From assembly GCA_023159155.1 (NCBI GenBank), contig JAJNNX010000009.1:124001-188000 (forward strand): 64,000 nucleotides of DNA. The letters run 5' to 3'. The notes under the pieces were generated by a model. The model was not told where the DNA came from and made no database searches. It was given only the letters and a program-made list of their open reading frames with translations. Positions 11,395-23,419 of this stretch are shown piece by piece (position 1 is the stretch's first letter; every line of letters starts with the position of its first letter). Source of the DNA: Ustulina deusta. Lineage: Eukaryota > Ascomycota > Sordariomycetes > Xylariales > Xylariaceae. The position numbers were made by a program, and so were the translations under genes.

Positions 11395-14300
11395 GGTGAC
11401 GACTATAGTCTGTCACTTTGCCAACCCACGTATCCAAAATTATTGTCGACCTGCGACAGTACCGGCGTAAGTCGATTTGGATTAGTAGGATGACCACGGC
11501 AAACAAAGTATTCGGTGACCAGCGTATTCGATGTTGCGTTGGTGCTTAAAACTCGTATGTGCTTCCTCTGCCCGTCTTCTCGTCCTCCTATCCTCCAAAT
11601 CTGCTCGAAGCGTCTCTTATCCGTCCAACGAAATGAAATAACCAGCGAATGAATGAATGAATGGTCTGAACCAGCAGTGGATGAAGCGAAAGTTGGTGGA
11701 CTAGGAAGAAAGCCGACTCCTTCTACACCCTCGAAGCCAAGAAGGGAGGGAACAGAATGACGAAGGTGAGGGTCTTGTGGGCAGCGATAGGGTCATAAAG
11801 GACGAGCCCAAGGCTCAGGGATCGATGGTAACCCTTGGAAGCAGAGGCGGCCAGGGGTGGGAAGGGAAATGGAGGATCCGGAATAGAAAACGAGGTGTTT
11901 CCTGTTAGCAAGGATGAGCCAAATGATTCGGATGTCAGTTATCTTGAAACGCGCGCCGGCGTAGAGTTGAGATGATGGCTGCTGCCAATGTGGTAGACTA
12001 TAATGGTGAAGCTATGGTCGAGAAGCTAGCCAGTTAGGACAGGGGATTCCAGCTCTCAGGAGCACCAAGGGACCTAATCGAGAGGGGCAAGGATCGTGGA
12101 AGAAAATAGAGCTTGGTTGATCAGACGTAAGGGGCAGTTTCGCAGCCTGTCTATGAGGTATCAGAGTGCATATGCACCGTGGAGAGAATCTCCGTCAGAT
12201 CGGGTAGCGGCGCCGGAGCGAACTTAGCGCAGGATATGAGACGGCTTTGGTTTGATCCGCTGGGGAGAGGCCAAATCAGGAGTCGCGGCGACACTAAGTC
12301 TCTAGGGGATACCGTACACGCCTTTATGGTGCTAATTGAACCGTCATCAATGTTCTCGGCCCTTTGTCGCCCAGTTCAGCAATGTCAACAGAGAAAAAGG
12401 AAAAGCCAGAAGCAGATGGGTTGAAGCGCCTAATGTACGACATCTGGCCTCCTACCTAGGTATAATTATGGCAAAGTGAGCATCTCTGTCTCCCAATCGG
12501 CTGGCCAAACTGGGGTTAATTATGGACCCGTGAGGTTGGTGGGCGGTTGTTCACCATCGCGGATTCGTCGATTGCAACGATGGCATCGTGCATACAGCCA
12601 ATGAGAATTGGAAGAACAGGTGACACTGCTGCAGAGCGACAAGGGGGCAAGGCGACTACACTAGAGAAGACCAGGGTCCTGACAGGGGCGCTGCATGGGG
12701 TAGTAGTGTAGACCCATTTCCGTTACAGGTTGGCCTCAGGTCTCAAGGGATTAGCGCGGGTGGCAGATCCCCCAAGCTCGATTGACGTCCCACGAGACGC
12801 CCCGGTTCATCGTATCTCAAGAGTCGTGCAGCGTCAGCAGGTCTCTAGACCGGCTTGCTTCATTACTGCCTATACGTGTAGGTGTAGAGATAGGTATTCT
12901 GCAGTGGCATGGCAGAATGGCCCCTCTCCACCCTCCCAATGTTGTCAACCATGCAGGAGGTAGCCGAGCTACCGATATCCCCTGCCAAGATCGTGATGTG
13001 TTTAGCAGGCTCTTCAACAATCCGATCATGCACACCTACCGTAGTGTAGTTCACTCTCTCGCGCGCGAGTGACAGCCAATGGCAGGGTGAGATCCCGGAT
13101 GGTTTGTGCATGACAGACCTGACATCAAATCGTACGATGCAAAATCAGGCCATTTTTTTCAACACAGGGCTGAACAGAGCCTCAAGAGGCCGCGGTGTAT
13201 ATATGAAGAGCAACCAACCTTGATTTTTAAATGGCCTTATGATCGTTCGACGAATTCTCAGCCCGCCAACACACCTTCACGTGGGATCTTCTTAACGAAG
13301 AGAATAAATATCATGGCCTTCCTCCGGTGCGTGATCATCGAAGAGGGGGGCTTAGCACTGCCTTGGGGGCGCCTTGGACTTTGGGTCGCTAAAGGTCACG
13401 CACAGCTACGTATATGCGCCCACGGGTATCCATAAGCTCCCCTCAATAGGTGCTGTCTAGAACAGTGAGCGATGACCAGCGGCATTCAACCATACCTCGA
13501 CTACCCTCTCGACCCAGGGTACGGGCTGGGGCAGGACAGATACTGCCGACTAACACTGGTGGCGTTACGAAACCGTAGAGCAACATAGCTGCCGATGGAT
13601 CAGGCTTATCGGCAGCAGCAAGCCTCAGGCACGGTCGGGCTGAGAACAGCATAAGGAATCGAGGCTCCAAGGTCGGATCTAGGGCATCGTGGGACCGGCG
13701 ATGTTTAGAAACAACGTCTGTCAGTCGCAGGATATGCGCAGTCCAGCAACAAACCGGTTCCTGGGCTAGGGCCTGCTGCACCGTCAAGGGGTTTCCCGTA
13801 ACCGAAGAGTAGGTGCTTGGATGCGAAACCCGCGGCTGGCCAGTAATGACGGAGGCACAGCTCTCCGTCTTTGGTAGACCTTGGTATGTTGCAAGCCAAC
13901 ATGTTTCGGCACAGTCCCTTCTCGGGGATTGGTGGCTTTTGACTTGGAGCTTGTCTGTCAGCTTGCACCACGGTTTGTATGCAGCGCTGGATGAGTTTTG
14001 AATGTAAGACATGTACTATTTATTCCCTCTGTCTAGTGAAGAATGCAGCTCTGTAGTGCACAAGTGGCTTCTGCCTCGGCGTATCGTTCTACCTATTTGA
14101 TTTGATCAGTGTACTCATGATTTGCTGTGGCTGGAGAGCAAGCAAAATACCTAGTAGTGCTTCGAAGTATGCGTACGTCGCAGCGATGACGACCGCCAAA
14201 TAAAATCGGGAGTACCCAGATAGGTACTTAAGTAGGTACATAAGTATTAGTCTGACTCCTGTGGAGTAAGCGCCATGCTTCACCTTCGCTGCAGTTCGCA

Positions 14301-16564
14301 GGCAGCACTGTGGCGCAGAGTGGCGTGATTCAAGGTTGAGAGAAACAAGTAGAAAGGTACCTAAGCACTGCCATACGGTACCTACTAGCCGGGCCAGTAG
14401 GTATTCTATCCAATCCTTGATGTTTGAATGGGGATTTGTGTTGGCAGTTGAGTCTCATATTACGTCGACCCGTAGTATGTATCAACTACGTTTGGGGCGG
14501 AAGTGTAGGAATCAGTCGTCGCCCCTTTTACCGTAGGAGGGAGGAGGGCTTTATAATGCACCTAGGGAGGCAGCCTCAAATAACCCGGGGCATTTGAGAG
14601 CGGTGCATGCACAGTCAAGCTGATGTGAGCGCATCGACGAAATACCGTACCATGGGAGGGACATCTCATCCCCCCTTTAACAAGAGGGCCCCTTGGAGAG
14701 GATGCTGTGCCTGATAAGAAGTCTCGGAAATCAAGGCATCACGTTTCTCTTGTTAACTTGGAATCTTGGAGCATGCTGTACCGTAATGCCCAAATTCCTC
14801 TTAGTATATCTGTGTGATGAACCTACGTCCTGTAAATACTCCAGTGTGCCGGCCCCTTGTCAGGGGCGGATCTCGACTGTCGGGTTATGGCCCGCTAGCT
14901 AGCGTAGTCTTATCTAGATACCTCGACTGGCAACAGCAAACGAGGGGGGAAGAAAACCCTAGGTCGCCGGCCTCGCTATCGTAGTATACCTGGACGACAG
15001 AACGGTTATCGGACCTGAGAGCAACGCCCGCTCTTCGGGCCAATCGAAGATGTAGATTTCGAAGATCTCATCGTGTTGAACTTCTGCTGCAAAGAGACGA
15101 TACAGCCGTAACATCTCTTTGGTAGATAAAGCATTTCTGCTTGAAAAGATTGGGTCGGATTCGGGAGCTGCTTGGAGTTGTGGCAAGTCAGGCGTCAAGT
15201 CTCAGTGCCAGAAACGAAGGTGCCGAACTAGGAAGTAGTGGAATGGAGAGTCAAGTTTCCATTAACCTGATATATATATTGACAAAGGAAGACTCCTATG
15301 AGGGCCTGCTAATTACTCCAGTACTCACTACTCATGAAATGTCGACAGATGTAAAGTTGAGGGCGGGCCATTGCTGTAGTCCGAGTCACATATAGCAAAT
15401 GGCACACTTCCCGAGCCAAGGTGCTCCTTCGTCTAAGACGTTGGCTAATACCCAGAGCGAGTAGCCTTGCCCCGTGAACCGCCCCTATGATGCTACTTGA
15501 AGCAAGATCGCTTATTTTAGGTAGCCTTTAGCTTTGGCGAAAAATTCACCCACCAAGCTATGTCACCGAGGATGGTTAACCTCATACCGAGATTCTTAGA
15601 GAGTCGACGGCAGTATCATCACGCCTTACTCGTGTCATGCGGAGCGCGAGTGCAGCCCCTCGACGCCAGATGCAATAAAAACGGGTAGCAAAGTCGGATT
15701 CTATTAATTTTCTAAGGCGACTCGCCCAGCTCCATAGGTATGGTGGTGGATAGAAGAGTATTCCAATAAACTGCCATGAAATTAGTCGGGTAGAAGAGCG
15801 AGCAGAAATATAATAAGAATGATGGTCTTGGACGGGAACAGGACAGGAATTTGCCACAACCTTCCTCAAGGCAGCTGTTTGGTTCTACCGAGGTACACTA
15901 GATAGGGTACGTACATGCGGATTAAGATAATCTATATCGTCCAGTTGTTGTACACAAATTCGTCGGAAATAGGGTATGCAAGCCTTGCGTTTTTGTTTGG
16001 TCGAGTCTTTGTGCTCAAATGAAGTGGTGTAACAAAACGCTGGACTTCTTACAGCAGATAGCTACCTGTAGAGATGAATAACGGCGGTGCTGCACGTCGC
16101 CACTGCCCGGATTTTAGGTCTGACAGGTAAGAGGTCCTGCTGTTCTGTTCTGCAGCTGGGCAGCGACTCCAGTCTCCAGCACACTGGGACCCAATGTCAG
16201 GCTCAGCCACGCTAAGCAGCGCGCCACGTAAACCCAGCCCCCAGTTGCATTACGTCGCTGGTCGCATTAGCGCTTGATGGACTTGGCCCCTGTCGAGGTC
16301 CTGGCCCAGGCAACCCGACTCAACAGATCCTACAGCGTGAGCATACTTTCTGCGAAGCCAATCCTTCACTTGCGCAACTCTCTTGCCTTCTTTCCGGACC
16401 TGACCACGTCTGTTTCCCCTTCGCGCTCGCTTTATACCTGGTTCTTCCGTTGCCGTCGTTCCGTCGTGTTTAGCAGTCCGTCCTTGCCGTCATTCGAATC
16501 CGCCCGCCAACACCGCTCCTCTCCGAGGTCATCAGCCTAACACCGTGATTTATGCGAGCCCAAC
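11395..16564. promoter_or_regulatory. 5.2-kb divergent intergenic region between noxA and myosin I
   Basis: No convincing gene. The longest frame (13443-14012, minus, 189 codons) has no recognisable domain. Contains a four-copy GAAT repeat (11647-11662) and TAGGTA/TACCTA-rich patches (around 14205-14255 and 14350-14410). Pyrimidine-rich tracts at 16360-16540 probably belong to the myosin promoter or 5' UTR. It must hold the promoters of both flanking genes. An unrecognised clade-specific gene or non-coding RNA is possible. Confidence 0.4.
11647..11662 (+). repeat. GAAT microsatellite (4 copies)
   Basis: Four uninterrupted GAAT units in the noxA upstream region. Confidence 0.8.
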
Positions 16565-19500
16565 ATGGTACGTTGTGGATTTGGCCCTGAACCTTGTGTC
16601 CTTACTGACCACAGCACGCAAACACAGGGTATCAGTAGACGTCCAAAAGACAAGGCGGGCGGTGGAGGAGCGCAGAGCGGCGCCCCCAAACCGAAGAAGG
16701 CCACTTTCGAGACCACCAAGAAAAAGGAAATAGGCGTTTCGGATTTGACGCTGCTCAGCAAGGTTTCCAACGAGGCCATAAACGAGAACTTGAAGAAGCG
16801 ATTCGAAGGCCGCGAGATCTACACCTACATCGGCCATGTCTTGGTCTCGGTCAACCCCTTCCGTGACCTCGGTATCTACACCGACGAAGTGCTTGACTCA
16901 TACAAGGGCAAGAACCGTCTCGAAATGCCTCCGCACGTCTTCGCGATCGCCGAGTCGTCCTACTACAACATGAAGGCATACAAGGACAACCAATGTGTCA
17001 TCATTTCCGGAGAGTCCGGTGCCGGCAAGACCGAAGCTGCCAAGCGCATCATGCAATATATCGCCAACGTATCCGGAGGCGAGAGCGGCGAGATTAAGCA
17101 GATCAAGGACATGGTGCTGGCGACCAATCCTTTGCTTGAATCCTTCGGAAATGCCAAGACGCTTCGAAATAACAACTCATCGCGCTTTGGCAAGTATCTA
17201 CAGATACACTTTAATGCCAACGGAGAGCCGGTTGGTGCCGATATCACAAACTATCTTCTAGAGAAAACGAGAGTCGTGGGTCAGATCGTCAATGAGCGGA
17301 ACTTTCACATCTTCTACCAATTTGCAAAGGGTGCCTCGGAAAAGTATAGGACCATGTTCGGCATACAGAAGCCCGAGACCTATGCATACCTGAGCCGGTC
17401 GAAATGTTTCAATGTCGACGGTATTGACGACCTAGCAGAGTACCGTGATACATTACAAGCGATGAATATTATTGGCCTGTCACAGGCTGAGCAGGACGAG
17501 GTTTTCCGCATGTTGGCCGCTATCTTGTGGGCCGGAAACATTCAGTTTATCGAGGGCGACGACGGATATGCGGCCGTGAGAGATCAGTCCGTCGTAGACT
17601 TCTTAGCATACCTGCTTGAAGTCACGCCAGCTGCCTTAATTAAGGGTATAACTATCAGAGTTTTGACACCTAGGAATGGTGAAGTTATCGAGTCACCCGC
17701 GAATGCCGCTCAAGCGAATGCCACGCGGGATGGGCTTAGCATGGCCATCTACTATAATTTGTTTGACTGGATAGTGGGGAGGATTAACCAGTCTCTACGG
17801 GCCAGACAGGCTACGTCGAATAACATCGGTATCCTCGATATCTATGGCTTTGAAATATTCGAAAAGAACAGCTTCGAACAACTCTGCATCAACTACGTCA
17901 ATGAAAAGCTACAGCAAATCTTCATTCAGCTCACCCTCAAGGCCGAGCAAGAGGAATATGCTCGTGAGCAGATTCAATGGACGCCTATCAAGTACTTTGA
18001 CAACAAAGTCGTCTGTGACTTGATCGAGCAGGTACGACCCGTTGGTATCTTTTCTGCCTTGAAAGATGCGACCAAGACGGCGCATGCGGATCCTGCCGCC
18101 TGTGATCGTACTTTCATGCAGACTATTAACGGCATGTCCAATGCACATCTCACGCCTCGGCAAGGCAACTTCATCATCAAACATTACGCCGGCGATGTTA
18201 GTTACACCGTTGACGGAATCACTGACAAGAACAAGGACCAGCTGCTTAAGGGTGTCCAAAATCTGTTCCAGCAGAGTTCAAACCAATTCGTTCACACCCT
18301 CTTCCCCCAAGAAGTTGACCAAAATAATCGCAAACAGCCGCCAACAGCCGGTGACCGAATCCGTTCTTCAGCGAATGCCCTTGTGGAGACTTTGATGAAA
18401 TGCCAGCCATCGTACATCCGCACCATCAAGCCAAATGAGAACAAGTCGCCCACGGAATATAACGTTCCTAACGTCCTGCATCAGATCAAATATCTTGGTC
18501 TGCAGGAAAACGTGAGGATTCGACGAGCCGGCTTTGCTTATCGTCAGTCGTATGAAAAGTTTGTGGAACGCTTCTTCCTCCTGTCTCCCGCTACATCGTA
18601 CGCAGGAGAGTATACTTGGCAGGGCTCAGAAGAAGCAGCCGTTAAACAAATCCTCAAAGACACGAGCATCCCTAAAGAGGAATGGCAGTTGGGTGTAACA
18701 AAAGCTTTCATCAAGTCTCCCGAAACGTTATTTGCTCTCGAGACAATGCGTGATCGGTACTGGCATAACATGGCAATTCGTATCCAACGAATGTGGAGGG
18801 CATATCTGGCGTACCGTGCTGAATCGGCGACTCGGATACAGCGGTTCTGGCGAAAGAAACGAGTGGGCGCTGAGTACCTCCAACTGAGAGACGAGGGCCA
18901 CAAAGTGCTACAGGGCCAGAAAGAGCGAAGAAGATTCAGTTTATTAGGCTCCCGTCGTTTTTTGGGAGATTATTTGGGCATAAATGCTTCCACGGGGCCC
19001 GGGGCTCACATTCGTAATGCTGTTGGGATGTCCCAAAACGAAAAGGTTCTGTTCTCGTGCCGTGGAGAAATCCTAGAAGCCAAGTTTGGCAGATCCAGTA
19101 AACCGAGTCCTCGAATTCTTATTCTGTCCAACAGTAAATTCTACATCGTGGCACAGGCACTTGTCAACGGTCAACCGCAAATATCGATCGAGCGCTCAGC
19201 GCCCCTGGGGGCTATCAAATTCATCAGCACTTCGACTAGTAGGGACGATTGGTTTTCTTTGGGTCTTGGATCCCCCCAGGAACCTGACCCTCTACTGAAC
19301 TGCCTTCTGAAGACCGAACTCTTTACGCATATGCAACGCGGAATGCCTGGTGGGTTTAACTTGAAGATTGGTGAAACAATAGAGTACTCCAAGAAGCCCG
19401 GAAAGATGCAAGTGGTCAAAGTGTTGAGGGATTCACAGCAAGCTGTTGATTTCTACAAGAGTGGCATCATCCATACTCAACCAGGCGAGTCGCCGTCTTC

Positions 19501-20331
19501 GGTCTCTCACCCTATGCCGAGAGCCAACCCTGTTCCGCCTCGTCCCATCACTCGGGGCAAACTCATTAAGCCTGGCGGTCCTGGTGGTAGACCCTCACGG
19601 TCGACAGGCGCCCGGCCAAATGCTACCAAACATAGTCCAGCTGCTGTGCAGACTCCTCGGCCAGTCCCTATCCCCGCCGCGGTGCAGACTTCTCGACCAG
19701 TTCCCACCCCCGCCGCGCAGACACTTCGACCAGTTCCTACCCCTACCGCTATTCCACATAGTATTCCTAGCCATACACGTAACAAGAGCTCGACGTCATC
19801 TACACGAGCCCCTCCGCCTCCACCTCCCCCAGCCCCACCTGCAAAACCCAAGGTTATGGCGAAAGTCTTGTATGACTTTGCCAGTCAAAGAGAGAACGAA
19901 CTTTCCATCAGAGCGGGCGACATCATCGAGGTCATCCAGAAAGAAAATAATGGTAAGAAGAAACATGAAACTTCGCAGACCGAGCATGCTAACTTTTCCT
20001 AGGTTGGTGGCTTGCAAAGAGTGGCGCGGGACAGGCCTGGGTTCCCGCCGCATATGTCGAAGAGCAAGCGCCTGCACTAGTCCCACGAGCTCCACCGCCG
20101 CCGCCTGGGATCAATGGTGCGGGCCGGACCAGACCGACTCCACCAGTCAAACGACCCGCTGCGGGCAAGAAACCAGGAGCTCTGCAGGCCCGAGATTCAG
20201 GGATGAGCATGAATGGGAATGGATCAGATGGCAGCAGGAGCAATACACCGACCGTCGCCGGCTCATTAGCCGACGCACTCATTGCAAGAAAGATGGCTAT
20301 GCAACAGAAAGATGATGATGACGATTGGTAG
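16565..20331 (+). CDS. myoA: Class I myosin (MyoA/Myo1) with SH3 and acidic tail
   Basis: Predicted 1218-aa class I myosin, an actin motor for endocytosis at cortical patches and for polarised hyphal growth. Exons: 16565-16567 (only the ATG), 16628-19952, 20003-20331. The first intron (60 nt, GTACGT...ACACAG) is in frame and stop-free, but splicing it gives the family N terminus [10 protein letters not shown]. Motor: P-loop GESGAGKT at 129-136, switch [10 protein letters not shown], switch [11 protein letters not shown]. Then IQ motifs near [13 protein letters not shown], a basic TH1 tail, a proline-rich TH2, an SH3 domain (KVLYDF to AAYVEE, split by the last intron) and an Arp2/3-activating acidic end (DDDDDW). 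By the usual offset (16 residues before Asp369) the TEDS position is Glu353, with Ser357 close by. Convergent with the palmitoyltransferase gene. Confidence 0.97.
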
Positions 20332-20783
20332 ATGATGAATTGCACGGGGCATAGAAAACTTCGGATGGTTCAATCGGCGTTATCGCTTACGGACCTGGAC
20401 TACGATTTGGGAACGCGGAGGCAGACCGTCAATTCAAAGGCCATGACGGGAATTTGGCTTTTCTTCTCTTGTAAGATCGAAACTATTGAGTTCATATGGA
20501 AGTGCAACGTGCTTCGAGGCAGCCGAGGCTGATCCGAAATTGGGATGCTTGAGCTGAAACGGCAAGTAGGCTATGTATGCATCGCGTCTTCAACCATGTA
20601 TAGTTGTCTAGACAGAGCACAAACTGATGTGTAGAAGATGGACAGAAGGATGAGAATAGATGACACTTATGACAGTACGCGTTACGCCATATATTACTTT
20701 TACTACTTAAGATGAACCCCGTCGTGATTTCGTGAATGGAAAGTCTAGCTGTGAATATCCCACCATGACTATATGATATGCTA
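20332..20783. other. Intergenic, convergent 3' ends
   Basis: About 450 bp between the stop codons of myosin I and the palmitoyltransferase. No gene or repeat is seen. Confidence 0.6.
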
Positions 20784-22490
20784 TTATCTATCCTCTCCAT
20801 CCTGTGTGCGAACCTTCCTCCGACGTATTAGCTCCGCCAAGGGCACCTCTTCATCATCAGGATCTACTATGTGGCTGTCTACATCTCGTCCAGGTCCGTC
20901 GTCAACATAGCCGTCGTCAAACTCCGCGTCCTCGTCGACGCCGTAATCGTCCAGGTGCTCGCCGTCCGCGTTGACCCAGCCGGACTTCCGCTCGCCGAGA
21001 ACAATATGCTGCCGCTGTCGGGGACGGTAAGGCCGAGCAGCAGGATCCAGATAGCCGCCGCGGCCGCGACGGGAATAAGCCTCGTCGACGAAGTCGTAGT
21101 CGCCCTCGCCCCCGCCCTCTCCTCCGTACGTGGAAGTGCCGGGTATCTCTTCGAGCTCATCCATGATCTCGGCCCTCGCGGCCCGCCAGCGCCGGAGGTC
21201 GCGCTCCTGTCTGCGGCGGAACGCCTCCTTCTCTTCCTCGGGGCTCAAGCTCATGTCCGGGAGCGCGGGGTCGCGCAGGCCCTGCATCTGCTCGCGGCGG
21301 TACTGCGTCTCTTCGCGGCGGCGCTGCCGCCAGAGCCGCGCGTTCCGCACCTTCTCCGGGTCGACGGGCGGCCACATGCCCTCTCTGTCGTTCAGGCCGT
21401 TCTCCTCGTAGAACCAGCCCACGCCCAGCCTTGCTGCGGCGCCGCCGCCGCCGCCGCCGTCCAGCGTGGCCACGAGATCCTCGGGGGTCGTGTCCGGCGG
21501 TAGGCGCGCGACGCGCGGCCCGCCCGCGAAGGGCAGCAGCCAGTAGATGGGATTCGCGCTGCCCATGGCCTGCGCCATGTTGGCGTACATGCCGACGTCG
21601 TACGGGAACTCGACGGGGTCGACCATGCTGCGCGGGGCGGCGGCGGCGTCGCCGTCGGCCGCGCGCCACCAGTCGTCTTCTTCCTCCTCGCCGTGCCCGG
21701 CGCGCTGCAGCACGGCCTCGTGGCGCTCGATCTCCCAGCCCTCGATCATGGTGGTGTTGAGCAGCCAGCCGCGCACCGTGGTGGCGAGGAGGATGCCGAG
21801 CGCCAGCGCCGTGAGGGACGCGGTCGCGCACAGCGCCATCAGCGCCGCGAGCTGCGCCGCCGTCGGCCCCAGGTACGCCGGCAGGTGGCGCGAGGACCAG
21901 AGCGCCGAGAGCCGCGCCCAGAGAAAGCTCCCCAGCGTCCAGAGCGACAGGTTCGTGTACACCAGGAACCGCGCGAAGTGCGGGAACGTCTGCAGCGACA
22001 CGCAGTTGCCCGTCCATGGACAGTGGTGGTCCATCCGCGGGATGCACCGGCCGCAGCCCTTGCAGTGGTGCGCGCGCGGCGGCTTGGGCGCCGCGCACTT
22101 GCGGCACCAGCGGCGACGGGCTGCTGCGGCGCGGACACTACCGTCGTCGTCGTCGTCTTCGTCCTCGGAGCTGTGTGTCGCGGCGCCCTCTCCTCTCCCG
22201 CCCTTCGCTGCCGCCGCCGTCTTCCCGCCCCCTCCCCTGCTACTGCGCGGTCGGGGGAACTCGTATCGGCCGGGGTCGACGGTGCAGGCGCGCCAGTACG
22301 TCCACCAGAGACAGGCGAGGAGCGCGTTGAAGGTGCGGGTCTGCGTGGGCGTCAGCGGGCCGGGCTCGAGGTCGGGCGATGTGGCGAAGAGCCACTGCGA
22401 GCCGTAGCCGAGCACGGCGATCAGCAGGCTTGCGAAGGGCACGGCGAGACGCTGCAGGCCGGGCGCCGTGGAGCCGACGAGGAAGGCCAT
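20784..22490 (-). CDS. PFA4: DHHC palmitoyltransferase (Pfa4-like)
   Basis: Single-exon 568-aa protein S-acyltransferase of the ER. Two hydrophobic helices precede the zinc-binding DHHC cysteine-rich domain (CRKC at about 129-132, HHCKGCGRC, DHHC at 154-157 followed by PWTGNCV) and two follow it. The order and spacing match fungal Pfa4, which palmitoylates chitin synthase Chs3 in yeast. The cytosolic C-terminal half is long, charged and low-complexity (Gly, Arg, Asp/Glu runs), and an acidic/Gly-rich insert lies at about 85-120. The gene is much more GC-rich than its neighbours. As a result several long antisense and alternative frames exist over it; they are shadows. The start ATG at 22490 gives a normal hydrophobic N terminus. 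Confidence 0.95.
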   Translation of the reverse strand: MAFLVGSTAPGLQRLAVPFASLLIAVLGYGSQWLFATSPDLEPGPLTPTQTRTFNALLACLWWTYWRACTVDPGRYEFPRPRSSRGGGGKTAAAAKGGRGEGAATHSSEDEDDDDDGSVRAAAARRRWCRKCAAPKPPRAHHCKGCGRCIPRMDHHCPWTGNCVSLQTFPHFARFLVYTNLSLWTLGSFLWARLSALWSSRHLPAYLGPTAAQLAALMALCATASLTALALGILLATTVRGWLLNTTMIEGWEIERHEAVLQRAGHGEEEEDDWWRAADGDAAAAPRSMVDPVEFPYDVGMYANMAQAMGSANPIYWLLPFAGGPRVARLPPDTTPEDLVATLDGGGGGGAAARLGVGWFYEENGLNDREGMWPPVDPEKVRNARLWRQRRREETQYRREQMQGLRDPALPDMSLSPEEEKEAFRRRQERDLRRWRAARAEIMDELEEIPGTSTYGGEGGGEGDYDFVDEAYSRRGRGGYLDPAARPYRPRQRQHIVLGERKSGWVNADGEHLDDYGVDEDAEFDDGYVDDGPGRDVDSHIVDPDDEEVPLAELIRRRKVRTQDGEDR

Positions 22491-23419
22491 CGTGAGACGG
22501 TGGGGGTTAGGCCATCAGGGGAGAAACTGGTCGAGGCGCTGCTGCTGCTGCTTATGCCAGCAATCGTGGCTGCTAGGTGTGTATGTTTGTCGGGTCAGTG
22601 GACGAGCTTCGCTATTTCCGCAGCGCAGACCAGACGTCGATGTTTTTCGACCGTTGTTCTCGGGCGAAGTTGCCTCTTTCCAGGATGATTTACACAGCTA
22701 CGTAGGTACATGTAGGTAGGTAGGTACCTAATTGTACAGGTATTGTATGACATAATGTAATAGGTACTTGGTACTTACCTACAAAAAGTCCCAGCCGCGT
22801 TTTGTTAAGGCCGAAATGTCTTTATTACGCAAAGTGCATTTTCTGCCCCAATCCATGAGTAAAACAGGTATTTTCTAGAAAATATCTTTTTTTTTAATAT
22901 AATATATTTTTTGCAATTTATTTAGTTCGAACCTGTTATCTCTAGCGCTTTCTATCGTAAAGGTGTTTAAACCGAAACAACAAACGGACAAGACTTTTGT
23001 CCAGTGACTGGAATGAGGTTGGCCTGTCTGTACCTGAGCTAACTTGAACTTGCCAACCTCTTACCACCGGGACCCACCCACCCGAGCAACTCTAGGGTAG
23101 TTCCTGCCGCCCTGGCGATCATCTGCATCGTTAAACATAGCACTGGATCTCATGACTACGTGTGTATTGTCGAGCGTGCTTTTTAGTAGGCTACCCGATT
23201 GCACTTTTAGCTCATGCATCAGCCGTTTTGTCCTCACAGCATCTAAATAACTATAGTCAGTGTAGTTAGTTCTATACTTCTGAAGAACACCGAACAATAT
23301 CAGCAGATTATACCACCTCCTCCCCCTTCTATCAGCAACGTGTTTATTTCTTCTCTTTCCAAGCTCTCCATGCATCTCGCCACAAACCACACACCTAAGC
23401 CTTTCGCTGCCATCACAAG
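22491..23419. promoter_or_regulatory. Divergent promoter region, PFA4 and UBC-like gene
   Basis: About 930 bp between two start codons. Contains a dense TAGGTA/TACCTA cluster at 22695-22790 and an AT-rich tract at 22880-22925. No gene is supported in it. Confidence 0.5.

Noticed and set aside
13443..14012. 189-codon minus-strand frame
   Set aside because: No family resemblance, no hydrophobic or motif pattern, and no splice partners; listed only as part of the gap.
16565..16627. Translation straight through the first 60 nt of the myosin frame
   Set aside because: The frame is open, but the segment has splice signals, and its removal gives the conserved [10 protein letters not shown] start.
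19446..20315. 289-codon plus frame overlapping the myosin 3' end
   Set aside because: Shadow frame over the proline-rich and SH3 coding region of myosin I.
21157..22688. Long alternative frames (minus 21157-22107, 316 codons; plus 21693-22688, 331 codons; plus 21547-22407)
   Set aside because: They lie over the GC-rich PFA4 gene in other frames or on the other strand. They are Arg/Ala/Pro-rich with no domain, while the PFA4 frame has an intact DHHC domain.
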